From Chamaea fasciata (lineage: Eukaryota > Chordata > Aves > Passeriformes > Sylviidae), in the NCBI GenBank assembly GCA_029207755.1, contig JARCOQ010000006.1:29594522-29658521 (forward strand): DNA of 64,000 bases, written 5' to 3'. Shown here in pieces: positions 1 to 11,600 of this stretch. The stretch's first letter is position 1; each line of letters opens with the position of its first letter. The notes under the pieces are model-generated. The model searched no databases, was not told the origin of the DNA, and worked only from the letters and a program-made list of their open reading frames with translations. The translations under genes were made by a program, and so were the position numbers.

Positions 1-3000
1 ACAGAAACCTACACACACCACCATGGAAAAGTTGCCTGCAGAGAATTAACATTTTTGTCTTAAAGTGAGTGCGTCATCCCCTCTTATGAAGAAAGAGATA
101 AATAGTTACAGAAATAATTTTGAGGCATCTAGTTTGCAGCAAATCTGGAAATCTGGTCACAGTTGCAGAAATGGGGCTTCACCATTTCCAAAATCACTTT
201 GGTACAATGGATCAAGGTGTGCTTGTCTTTTAGAGAACCTATTTCTAATTCAGCAAAAACTTCAAGTTCTAGCTAAGATACACCAATACAGGTGAACAAT
301 GCTCAGCAACCCCTTTGAAATAAACAAACCCAGTTATTTCTAGCCTAATGTGCTTTCCAAATAACCTCACAAAAATACAGTGTTTGGGATATGAATTCTG
401 CTCTCCTGCTGTCTTCTGTTCAGGTGAGGATCAGGAAATTTCCTGAGAAGAAATGCTTTCTATTGGGTTAGTATCTTCCACTGAGTACTTAAGTTTTACA
501 AGTGGAAAAAAAAAATTAACAAAATCTCAACTCCTGACAAGTTCCATGGATCTTATGACTGGTGTTTTATACACGACATTTTTTTCCTTTCATTTCTTGA
601 ACAGACATTGTGTGAACACAATCCTCAAAAGCTCTTGATTATTCTAGGAATAATACACACACTAGTACATTTTGGACAGATGCATCACTTCTGCCCCTCA
701 CCATACACACATAAGAGTTGACATAGAGCTATACTATCATTTCACTCGTTCAGAGCATTTAATAGATTCAACTACACAAACTGCTCTTGTTGCCCAATGA
801 TCCAAATACTATCAGGAACTGTTTAAGAAATAGCTGCATATATGCTAGTACCTCAGGAAGAAAAAAGTTTGTTAGGATTTGGACATTTTTAAAACTCAGC
901 TTGACAAACAACTGAACAACCTAGTCTGAATTCCGTAATGACCCAGTTCCAGGCGGCAGGGGCTGGACTAGGCGACCTTCAGAAGTCCTTTCCTTTCTGG
1001 ATTTAGCTAGTCTGCCTGTAGTCTGACAAAATCCTGACAGCAAACAACTGTACAGCTACTGAATGATTTATCTGCGGGCTGAAGTTTAATACCAAAGTGT
1101 TCAAGTGACTCCACTGGAAAAAATAGTTGCTCCCTTCAGGAATGCTTTGGCCTAAACAGGTAACTGGGTTTGGTTTACAAACTGCCACTTCATCACAAAA
1201 AGTGAAGGTACAGCTCTACTTCAAAAATGTTAAAAACAGAAGGGCTAAGCAGCAGTAGATATGGTTTTACCTGAAAGATGTGGTCGCATAATACTATGGG
1301 AGTTTAGCAGCAATCCCAAATAACTCCTACTTTGCCCCATATTCCACCCCACAACCCTATCCCTCTGATTTGCACCAGTACAAGGTTTACCAGGGAGCAA
1401 GGACATGTGTTTAAAAACTCCTTTTGTAAGAGATGGGGAAGTTAACCAGATACAGCTGAATGCATCAAATCCTACTTTGTTGCACCAAAACGCTGCATAA
1501 GCAAAGATGAAGGGTAATATGTGCCAGAGACAGTGAGCTAGGAACAGGGGACTGGGAAAAGGGCACGGAGAATACTCATTTCTTCTCACGTGCAGCATTA
1601 AAGTCCCAGTCTTAACAGATCACACCACAAGTTTGAAATGTTAAAGTGCTGCTTCATGCTTTTAGTTTAAGCAGCCTTTTTCCAGTAGGAAAAATTTGGA
1701 AAATATTCTACTGACTACCAATTAGTTAAGGAGTGACAGGTTTAAAAAAAAATAAATCTGGAGAGTAAATGCTTTTATTTTCAACAGCAAATGACTTCTG
1801 TTTCTTCAGAAAGTAAATCTAATTTTTTTCTGAAGGGAAGAAGTTATTCCTATAACTCACCTATGCTTACATTTATTTCTAGTGACAGTATCATAAATCT
1901 CATCCGGATTAATAACCTAAAGGAAAACTCTATATCTATAACCATCTCTCTTCTTCTAAGGCCGTAATTACAGACAGGAAAGCCCTAGGTTGGTATTTAG
2001 AGGGATGATGAGTTCTCCAAGAAACTGGCAGCCTACAGGTTGGTGCCTGGTTCACTGAGAAAGTGCCTCACATAAGCAAGCCTCAAGTGGGAGAATAGCC
2101 TATACCCACTTTCTTTGAGGTACTCATCCCATAAAGGAATATATAGAGATTTTATCACACTCCACCACCTGTATATAATTAAGAGGACTATTTTTTACTG
2201 TTTTATAATCTTAGATTGAGTGGGTTAAAAAAGAAAAAAAAGGAACTGGTTTTACTGGGTATAGCTGGGTGTGTACTTTCCAAATTCCAGCGCATTGCAG
2301 TGTAGCCATTCATAGACAGGCTACCTTTGCAACTAGTTAGATTGCCACTTGGTTAAAAAAACTCAGCACATAGCCTACCAGAGCACTTTTGAATTCCTAT
2401 AATACAGTTACAGAATGTAGTTTTTAGTCATGAGATTTGAACAGCAGCCTACAGACTAGATGAGAGATTTATCCCTGCTCTTCCTATTAATCAGTCTGAG
2501 TTAAATTAGCAGCAGTCTCAAGCAGTAGTCTCACCTTCAATTATGTTCTCCCCTTTCTAGAAACTACAGAGCTGTACTAAAATTAGATTGAACAAAATAT
2601 GTTATGTCCTGAAATAAGGACTCATTCCCATTGGGATAGCATGCAGATGCTTATTACAAGAGCACTGTACCTGAGCACTCTATATGCTCCTCTTTCAAGT
2701 AATTTTAGTTGTAATTTCACATAATTCTATAATATAACTTAATATAAATAATACTTAATATTGATTTTTCTAATAGCACCACACCCTCCTAAACACACTC
2801 CTTATGAGACTGTACAACTATAAGTTGTAACCTGCCTTTTTTTGCCCTGCATTAGCAATTTACAGTTTAGACAGTATTGTATTTAACACTGACATACAGC
2901 TCTGTACTACCCTAAAAGTTGTGTCAGAAATTACATTAAGTATGATACCTTAATTTTAAGAAAGTGGTTAAGTGGTAATATTCCAATGAAAAATTCTCTT

Positions 3001-3002
3001 AC
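1..3002 (-). other. MTUS1: MTUS1 intron, partial
   Basis: AT-rich intronic sequence downstream of the exon at 3,003-3,198. I looked on the minus strand for the next MTUS1 coding exon, which should be rich in Ser and Pro and begin in phase 1, and found nothing convincing, so it lies beyond base 1. The only interspersed repeat noticed is a short CR1-like piece near 950-990. The open frame at 1,245-1,598 on the minus strand has no recognisable family and is probably chance. Confidence 0.7.
950..990 (+). mobile_element. CR1 LINE 3'-end fragment (short)
   Basis: About 40 bases resemble the CR1 3' end consensus: a stretch reading GGGGCTGGACTAGGCGACCT, then a CAGAAGTCC-like segment and a TTTCC that corresponds to the usual CCTTCCAACC. 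Only the last few tens of bases of the element remain and no terminal ATTCTATG repeats are seen. It lies antisense to MTUS1 within its intron. The match was judged from memory of the consensus, so it is moderate. Confidence 0.5.
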
Positions 3003-3198
3003 CAGAACTTGATGACAGAAGAGCTTCTTTGTGAGAAGGGGTTTTAATAGTGCTGATAGTTCTATTTTCACATCCTCTCCTCAAGGTCGACACAGATGGC
3101 ACCAATTTAACCTTGGGAGTTAATACACTTCGTTGTGTGATTTGGTCTTTCTTTGGTATGTTTTTCCCCTGTGTTGTCCCATCTTTCACAGAAGGCAT
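3003..3198 (-). CDS. MTUS1: MTUS1 coding exon (internal)
   Basis: A 196-bp internal exon giving residues 665-729 of the conceptual protein, starting MPSVKDGTTQGKNIPKKDQ and ending ...KEALLSSSSG. The 3' splice site has a long pyrimidine tract followed by AAAACAG, and the 5' splice site is TCTG|GTAAGAG. It enters in phase 0, exactly where the preceding exon ends, and leaves in phase 1. The segment TPKVKLVPSVSTLRRGCENR corresponds to the human MTUS1 region reading APKAKVGPPVSCLRRNSDNR, and both end in a serine run followed by G(K). It is basic and Ser/Thr-rich with no predicted fold, within the N-terminal half specific to the long isoform. Because 196 is not a multiple of 3, skipping this exon alone would shift the frame. 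Confidence 0.9.
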
Positions 3199-5377
3199 CT
3201 GTTTTAAGAAAAAAAACAGAAACCAAAAAGCCAACGCACCACCACTGTGAGAAACTAAGGATCTCCCTCTGCAGCATCTGTAATGAAATACTGACCACCC
3301 AAGTAGGAAACACGCTTAGTCTTTATCCCATCGTCCACATCTGCAATTCAGAACTTCAAGAACAATCTCCTAAATGGCCTACAGCAATGTAAACCTATTA
3401 GTTTGAAGCTAATCACTAGTAATGACCAACACACTAAAAAGAGGTTTCAAAGGTCATTTTACATCAGATTTTCTTCCTCTTCCTCCCCAAACTCTAATTA
3501 AGCCACTCAATTATTACACCTAATCTCAAGATCTTAACCAATAAACTAGACATGTTAATGACCTGAGAAGTTAGTTGTCCTGTACTACCTGAAATGTCAC
3601 AGCCCTTGTAATAGTTTCCTGGTCTAGGTCTAATGTCACAACAGCTTAAAATCCTACATGTTGGGGTGCCACAGTTAAAATATAAGCACAGTAGTAGACG
3701 CAGGACAGAAACATCTATGTTTCACAGGGAATTCTTGCTCCAGTTTATACAGCCTTTAGTCACGGCCACTCCTGTCAAGCCTATGAAGACACACTTCACA
3801 GTTCAGCTCTGCACAGTTCAGCTCTGCATGTGCTTCTCTGTGACTCAAGAAGATTGCAGCAATTCAGTTGGAGTAACAAACTTTCCATTTTTGACTACAA
3901 TCCTCATCTTCATTTTCAAATGTTAATCTGTACTTTCCCCCTTAAGAAGACCACTTCTGAAGTTTAATCCATCTGATTTGTCTATTGCACATTTTATAGA
4001 AAATTCTCTTTTGCTTGTCCAGGTACAAGCAGAACAATTAAAATCACAAAATTTTCCGTTTAGGCAATGGAATTAATTAAAAGCATTCTCTCCAATTTTT
4101 CATACCAAATGTAAAGACTGATAAAGAATGCAAACTCTTAGAGACTAGAACTAAAACAGACTATCCTTGCTTTCATGCTTACTTAGGTTCTCAAGTTAAA
4201 TTATTACTCAAATAACAGTACTTATTAATTTCTAGTGCAATGTTTCAAAAATGTTCTAAGTAGCGTCCCCTGTATACTGAGTTTTGCTGGAATTTTTCTG
4301 GCACATTAGTAAGGCCTGTCAAAAATTCAGACAATGACAGTTTTACCAGTAGCAGTTGCTGCTTCCATTTCACCAATTTAACATCAGCTGTCGAACCCAC
4401 AAGCCAGGAACAGGAGAGACCCCAGAACGCAGCAAGACTCCAATTCTGTGTCCCTACTGCACCTCCTGAAATCCTGCTTAACTCAAACCTAACACTCTTC
4501 CATTCTTTCCCCCTCTGCCTTTTAACTTTCTTTCAGTGCATTTGAAAGAAGCACGTTTCTCCTGACAGGCAGCTGACTCATCCCAAAATATTTCCCTACC
4601 AACCAGCACATGCATACCTCCCGGCCAGGAAGTTTGCACCTTCCAGCTGGCTGACTGCCTAAAACCAGGTATATGCCCTCTGCATGAGAAATATTTCCTG
4701 ACTACTCCCAACTATTCTAATGAGTTCTGGCTCTACTTCAAAAAATAAACTCCCAAATTATACAAAGGAGACAGTGAAATTAAGATGTTAAAAATAAAAT
4801 GTTTCACCACTGTATTGGTCTCTGGGTTTTGTGTGACTTAATGTTACCGCTAATATATGCACAAAATTTACATAAATAATTTTAAAAAGTAAACTTTAGT
4901 TCTAAATCACATTTTGAAAGAAAATACCAAAAACAGCAGTTTATCTCTAATGTCTATCTGAAGTTCCAGCGTCACTAGAATCATCATGAAAAAAATGCAT
5001 ATTAAAAACTGTATTTAGAAAACCTCACCAAGTTATCCTAGGCAATTTTACAAGGTTGACTAAATTAAGACTTGTTTGCTTTTATTAGACATCTTACAAA
5101 CTGTATTGTCTTAAAAGGACTTTACTAAAAAAAATTGTGTTATGGAGTAAGATGAAGGTGGAGAAACTAATTGCAGTTGAGGCCAACTGCAACCAATCTG
5201 CAAAACAGTACTTCTTCACTGTCTGTTCTAGGAGGAGACTTCACACAGAAATCAAACCCTACAGTTACATTTGTAGACACCAAACCCATTCCATAATTTG
5301 CACACTGCACAACACTGAATTTCCTTTTCTGCAAATGCACAAAACATACAAGTAAGTATGAAAGCAAAAAAACTTAC
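3199..5377 (-). other. MTUS1: MTUS1 intron
   Basis: A 2.2-kb intron between the two visible coding exons. It begins GTAAGT at the 5,377 end and finishes with a pyrimidine tract and ACAG next to 3,198. It holds one perfect 15-bp tandem duplication (3,797-3,826) and otherwise unremarkable AT-rich sequence. Short open frames here have no recognisable homology. Confidence 0.85.
3797..3826. repeat. Perfect 15-bp tandem duplication
   Basis: CACAGTTCAGCTCTG occurs twice head to tail with no mismatch, inside an MTUS1 intron. Only two copies are present, so it is a minisatellite seed or a recent duplication. Confidence 0.9.
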
Positions 5378-7369
5378 CAAAGGAACAGAGTGCACATCAA
5401 ATGTTTCATCTGCCATATCTTTTACCAATGGTGCTTCCAAAAGCAGTCCCATGTTGCTGCTTTGCTCTTTTTCACCTTTGGTCAGGTTGATGTTTTGAGT
5501 ACAAGGCATCATTAAGGAGTTTGAACTTTCCATTTTATCATCTAGCATCTCTTTTGAGTTCTCTCCAGATGCTGGAAGCACAGCAGAAGCCAAGGAACAC
5601 GCCGGATGGGTAGTGTTTGCTTTGTCAATGTCTTGCGGACTTTGCTTTAACGCAGGTGGTTTTGAAACCTTGTGGGAAGTGTTTCTAGGATGTGTTGTGG
5701 CATGTCCGACTTGGCTAGTGAAGAGGTGTTTGTTAACATGTAGCTTATGGGACTTATTTACAGGCAATTCCCCCTTAGTATCTTTAGTTAGATCGACTGT
5801 TTTTTTCAGCACTTTTATAGAGGAGGACGATTGCCTCGGGGAACCAACCCTTAAAGGTGAGGAGACAGATGATAGTTGAGGGGTCTGGGGAGAGTGTTTT
5901 AATGCTGCACTGTCTCTTGACTGTAGCACAGGTCTAGACACAACCTTTGGCTTAACATTTTTAAAATTAGGTTTGGGAAAACTAACTATCTCTGATTTTT
6001 TTGCTTTGGTTATTGTTGACACAACAGGAGACCTGCCCATTGGTTTTCTTGCAGTTTGATCTGAACCAGCTTTAAGCCCAGACCTTCTGTTATGCTGCCC
6101 TCCGACAAATGCTTCTCTTTGTCTTAATCTAGAAGACTTGTCTCCAAGTTCTTCCAAAGCTGAAACAGAAAAAGTCCTATTTTTTGATTGTTCTTTAGGA
6201 GTTGAAGTACATAGAGAAGAGTTGCTTTCATCAGCTGTTGGACTGAAGACCACAAAAGTTGCTTCACATTTCAGCTCAGGCATAAACGTCTTCTTTAATT
6301 TTGGAACACTGCAAGATACAGAAGGAATGTTGTGCTTGTTCTGAAAAGCAGCATTTCCGGAGATACTTTGTTCTTTGGTCAAAGGCTCACTAGTTGTGTT
6401 TGATACTTGTTCTCCATCCATTTGTTCTACTGGGAGAAGGTGCACACTATTTACATGACTATCCATGCATGCTTCAGCATTGGAATTCCCAGTTTCATCA
6501 TGGTAAGGAGTAATCTGAAAGGATTCTGCTTGGTCATCCTCATTAATATTAATGCATGGTGATAATGCATCTTGCTTATAAGTATCTATACATCCAGCAG
6601 GTAATTCTACAGCCTGTGCTTCTGTTTCCAGTGATTCTTTATCAGTCTTGTTAGTGGTTTTTTGATAGTGTTCAACACCTGCAGAGATTGAATTAGGTGT
6701 TCTTTCTGAGCTGGTTCTATGAAATTTCTCTGTAATACATACTTCAGAAGAGATAAATGTTTCCCCCAGAAGCCTGTCATCATTTTGATCAGTTCCCAGA
6801 TTTTCACCTGTAACATTAGTAACGTCCAATGTGCTCAGCTGGCAGCATGCTCTGTCATTTTTCAGGGACTGCATGTTCTGCTCTGAAGCAGGAAGAGTTA
6901 CTACAGACTTAGAGTCAGTCTGACTGTAAGGCACTGAGTGTTTGATACTCTGATTTTGTATCTTTGCCATAGCAAAATCACCTTTGGCTAAGCTTGTCGT
7001 TGCTTCCAAGCCACAGTTCAAAGGGCACATACAAGTCTGTTCAGTCACAGAAGACTTGCGTGCAGCATCTGTATCTCCCTGTGGAGCTCCTGTGCAGCTG
7101 TATTTACCAGGTGTCTTCTGCAGATCAAGTACTTGAATACACTGCTGTTTCAAAAGATTTCTGAAGTCACCCTTATTTTCAAAAATAGTATCACCTTCAT
7201 GCTCAGCCACTATATTTTGGTCAGTTGAATTACTATGTATCTTGGCAGCACAGTTCTCTGAGGAAGGTACACCTCTGTCACATGCATAGCTATTTCCATT
7301 TTCATCCCTTATAAGTAAGGAAGACTTCAAGCCATTCTTTGCTTTGTCATCGGACTTCACAACATTCAT
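5378..7369 (-). CDS. MTUS1: MTUS1 large 5' coding exon with start codon
   Basis: This exon encodes residues 1-664 of the long (ATIP3-type) isoform of MTUS1, a microtubule-associated scaffold in the cytoplasm. The ATG at 7,369-7,367 is preceded by an in-frame TAA at 7,387-7,385. It is followed by MNVVKSDDKAKNGLKSSLL, which aligns with the human N-terminus around its own NSDDK motif. The best conserved block is at about residues 455-575: KKSEIVSFPKPNFKNVKPKV, then VVSRPVLQSRDSA, the VNKSHKLHVNKHLFTSQVGH segment and QDIDKA, all recognisable in human MTUS1. Residues 1-400 are acidic and poorly conserved, and 400-600 are basic and rich in Ser and Pro, as expected for a disordered microtubule-binding region. 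There is no signal peptide or catalytic domain. The exon ends in phase 0 at CCTTTG|GTAAGT. The open frame continues 41 codons into the intron, which is not expected to be coding. Confidence 0.95.
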
Positions 7370-7561
7370 TTTGAAGGCTAAATTTTAAACTCTTTTCATT
7401 TCATAATTCTTTAAAATCCCAGGGAATGCAGATTCTTCTGAACTTTGCAAAAAAAACTCAAAAAAACCAAAACTGCTTTTCCCTGGAATGTGTCAATTGT
7501 CCTGAAAGATACTTGAAAAGCAGTTCTTTGTTTTCATGTTTCCCAAGAAGATTCAAATGTT
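7370..7561 (-). other. MTUS1: MTUS1 5' UTR part of the start-codon exon
   Basis: The untranslated leader on the same exon as the start codon. Its upstream boundary is placed at a good 3' splice site, a pyrimidine-rich run ending TTTTTAATTCCAG, with the exon starting AACATTTG at 7,561. The 192-nt leader contains three upstream AUGs, each closed before the main start: at 7,537 (14 codons plus stop, ends 7,493), 7,404 (2 codons plus stop, ends 7,396) and 7,399 (4 codons plus stop, ends 7,385). The main AUG has A at -3 but A at +4, an adequate rather than strong context. The acceptor choice is inferred from sequence only. Confidence 0.7.
7493..7537 (-). promoter_or_regulatory. Upstream ORF in MTUS1 leader
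   Basis: A 15-codon upstream frame (MKTKNCFSSIFQDN and stop) whose AUG has A at -3 (AACATGA). It ends about 120 nt before the main AUG, leaving room for reinitiation. Two much shorter upstream AUGs follow at 7,404 and 7,399. It could damp translation of the long isoform. That role is inferred from position alone. Confidence 0.5.
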
Positions 7562-8628
7562 CTGGAATTAAAAAGAAATTTTAAAAAGTTAGCCAAACCA
7601 GGATTTTAAGACAGTAAGCATTCCTAAGTTCCTAGTCTTCAGACATCAGAGCAGCAACATAGAAGCAACACTCAGAATCTCAGTGAAGAAGAACTTCAGT
7701 CCTCATCCCTTGATGCAGAGCAGTAACAACCCCAGAGACTTTCTTCTCTGCACTGAAGGCCTTTTTCCCGCCCTTTGAGGCAGCAATGCATCGCAGAGGC
7801 AGCTGAAGATTTAAAAAAGGGTTACTTCAGACATCTGAGTTGAAATAAAGAGAGGAGAGGGAGGTTTGTGATCAGCTCTGCGGCTACAGCAGTACACTGC
7901 CCCCATGCTGGTGGGACAGCCAAATGTAGATGCACGTGGGACTCCTTCAGAGTCACTGGAAAGCAATTCCATACCAGTTAACTGCCTCCATCTTCTATAG
8001 ACAACACGAGATTAGCCAAATGACAAAATAATTCCGGTGTCCTCTCCAGCAGGGCAGAGCCATGTATCCTCACCTAAAACCCTATGGAAAGGTGAAGAGG
8101 CAGGATTGACATGGACAGACAATGGAGGACAACTGACCACACATGGGGTGGAGATGCACAAACAAAAAACAGCGCAGAGCCCTTGTAACATATAGTCACA
8201 AGTTCCTAACAAGCACTAAGACTGCACCCAAGTACCAAAACCACAAGAATGTGAATGAGGGAGAAGATCAAACGGTCCAAAGCAGCTGGATGACCTCTGT
8301 AGCACTCCCTATGAAAGGCTCCTAGTACCAGAATTGAGACCAGAGGTAGGAAGAACTCCAGATTTATAACAAACTATTGCAGTGGGTAGGGAATCTGCCA
8401 GAAGGAGGCTCACTGTCAGAGAAATAAAACCTGCATAGGTGGGAAGAAGTTCACTAGATCTGACAAGACAATCTGGCCAAAGATGCATTAATGGAGAAAG
8501 GTCAGCTTCTCAACTGAAGAAAATGAACACCCATTGAACACCTTCACCTGTCTGGAATGACGGATTATACTCTTCAATCAAAGAGCAGGAAGGAGGACAC
8601 TTGTCATCAAAAACAACAAGCTAACAGA

Positions 8629-8657
8629 TCTGTGTTTTGTTTAAACAAAAACACAGA
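8629..8657. repeat. Near-perfect 29-bp inverted repeat
   Basis: TCTGTGTTTT-GTTT is followed directly by AAAC-AAAAACACAGA. The two arms pair completely apart from one extra A in the right arm, and the central GTTTAAAC is itself an 8-bp palindrome. It lies in the MTUS1 long intron with no nearby element to explain it. Confidence 0.85.
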
Positions 8658-11600
8658 CATCAGAGTGTGGTGTCCTCAAACAAGGGTACTGATATAATGA
8701 CATATTTGAAATGTGGTACAGCAGCACATGTCCATCAGGATTAAGCATGGATGGTGGGCAAAATAACTCATAATTCACATAAGAATTATGGTAAAGTCTG
8801 AAATTATTTCACTGTTTCAATCACAGTGAGAATACTGGATGCAATACAAAACAGTTGAAACAAGATCAGAAAAGATAACAATATTAATAATACTAATAAT
8901 AGATTTCCAGTATAGCAATGTTGATTAGGCATATTGAAGAATAATTCTGTAATCGTATTTTTGTAGAGGAATGCTTTGGAAAACAAGCTTGGTCTGAGAA
9001 GAGAAGCAACTCTTGATTTGTTCTTTAGCTAGTAAGTTTAAATCCTCACAGAAACCATATAAGCTATTCTGGAAACCACAGCAGGGGAAAGAAAACAAAC
9101 TTTTAGGCACAAATACTTCAGAAAGCATAAAATGAAGTCAGCGCACTAAGTAGTAAAAGGTAAGTAACTTCTTGCATTATTCAAAAGTCACTTTTTTCCT
9201 TAAACCTTACTTTCTTCAGTTGGAAACACAGCTTGAGTAACTACATGCAAAATAAAGCCTTCATCATACTAATGAAAAGTATAAGGCTGCAGGGCCCATA
9301 AACAGTTTTGAGTACAAAAAAGCAGCATACAAAGTAAGACTATTGTAGAACTGCAAGAATTTGTCTGCTATGAACCAAACACAGAGTGGCTTCTGGCCCA
9401 CAACCTTGTCCTTACATGGCACTTTGAACATCTGACTCAGATTGAAGGTAAAAAGACCACGAAACAAGGAAACAAAAACCACTGAGACCAGACAGCACAC
9501 CTTCCTCTGCCCCGCTCCCACCCCCAAGATGAAATGACTTGTCTAGCTAAAACATCTCCTGCTTTCTTAAGGCTGATCTAGGTCTTTTGTTTACTCACTA
9601 TTATTCAATCCCTAAAAAACCATAAACAACTGTAGTACCCTCACCTTCACCTTCAATTAGGAAACTTAAGGCAGATTGAAGAGTTCTTCAAAAAAAGCCT
9701 TCCCTAAAGGCAGGGCAAGAATCCGTTCTGAATAATTTTCCATTCGTTTAAGCCAATCACAGAATCAAATGCTGAGAAATATTTGCAAACTTTGCTTTCA
9801 CTGTTGTTTTGACACATTAAAACTTGTTTCTACTTGTCTGGATACTAGCCCTTAACACAGCTTGCTCACCTAGTCATGCAACAAGTTAAGATTCCATTTT
9901 GATTCAGCAGTAGCTCAAATCAAACCAGAAGTCTTACCTCTTTCAAGAGCTTTCTTTCTGCAGAAAATAGACAACGTCAATATATCAAGACTTAGCAAGG
10001 ATAAAATCCCAAGAATTTAAAGAATGGTGCATTACCTTACAGTATATGTAGCTAATAATGCCAAAATTTGAAACAACAGAGGTAGCTAAGTCAAGTTTGA
10101 TTCAACTGATGCTGAAGAAGCTCAAAAAGTAAAAGTAGTTTTGATACTGAGTAGAGAAATGAAGAAACCTGTTAAAGTTGCACATACCAAACTGTACACA
10201 GACACATATAAGTCTGTTTACTCAGTACACTGGACTTTCACATAGCTAGAAAACATGTAGAAATAAATTACTAATTCAAGTATTTTTAAAGCAAATCTTC
10301 ATTATAGTAATCAATACTTTGATGAACAAGTAGACCAGCTTCAAATATAGCTTTTGTCCTGAAAGTGTCCTGCATAAAAAGGTATTCCTAAGGATCAGTT
10401 ATGGTATTTAAAAATCTGTAACCTAGATGAACATTATTCCTTAAAGAACTGACATTCTGTCTCTCTCCATAGAACCATATGTCCATTAAGCTTATGAAAA
10501 CACATCCTGGTGATGAGAAATTCATTAGTTTTAGATTTTCCGTAAGAAGGCTGAATGCAAAATTAACCTCAGCCCAGCATCTCCTCCATGGGGCGAGTCA
10601 CAGCAGACACACAGACACAACAGTTGCCCTTGCCGAGAACACACTGTTCCTGGCAACTAGTGACTTGAGGAATTCTCTAAACTAAATACTAATAAATTTG
10701 CTTTGACTTGGTCTTACATCAAGCATTACGAATGCCTGGCCTCCACAACACACTCCAGTGCAGTGCAAAACAGTTCAGCTGTTTTTGCCTTCAGTAAAGT
10801 TCAGCCTACCAAATTTCAGTTGTGCACCTCAAGTGCTTACACACAGCAGAAAAAGTTTCCGCTAACTGAGCTCTAAGTTTTCCCCTTCCTCAACTGAAAT
10901 AAGAATGGGGTAACGGTAGTACCACTCGGAGAAAAAAAAAATTTAAAAAAAAAGGAAAGAAACTTGGCAAGTAGATCATCCTAAAAAGAGGATGGATTGG
11001 CTGCCAACAGTCCCAGATCCAGGAGAAATACTCACAACATAAAGTGGGCTCAGAGCAAGAGTTTGTCACTTCTACTAACCAACAAGAGGTATCCAGGAGT
11101 GTGCTGTTAAAGGGCAGGGGGACAGTCACTCATTCACTGCCAGGTAAGCAGGAATGAAAACCAGGTAATTACAATAGATAATGCAACCCACAGGCTGACA
11201 AATTTCTACAAGAACTCAAGTCAGTTTGTGTTAGTGTCACAATGCAGACAGTAATAATTTATGCTTTTCCTGATACTCCATCTGGAACTTGATTCTTTCA
11301 AGCAAATCATCACAGAGCTTTACTCAAACCCATCAGCTGCGTTTGTGAAGCCTGTATGAAGGGGGACACAGGGCGGGGAATAAACATGAAAGGAGAGGGT
11401 GTGCCCAAACATGCAGGGAGGCAGTCTAGAAGTGCTCTAATAACCTGAACATGCTTTGATACCAGAGAAAATGCAGCATCAGCATTCCAGCAGAAAACCG
11501 TATTACCTGGTCATGCTTACTGCAGTCCCTGAAATTAAAAACCATACAAAGCATTTCATATGTTAATGCATTACACTACAACCAGTTACTTGACCGTGTC

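Noticed and set aside
1245..1598. A 117-codon minus-strand frame that could have been the next MTUS1 exon.
   Set aside because: The composition (Phe, Cys, Trp-rich) does not resemble the Ser/Pro-rich MTUS1 sequence expected there, and the required phase-1 acceptor was not found.
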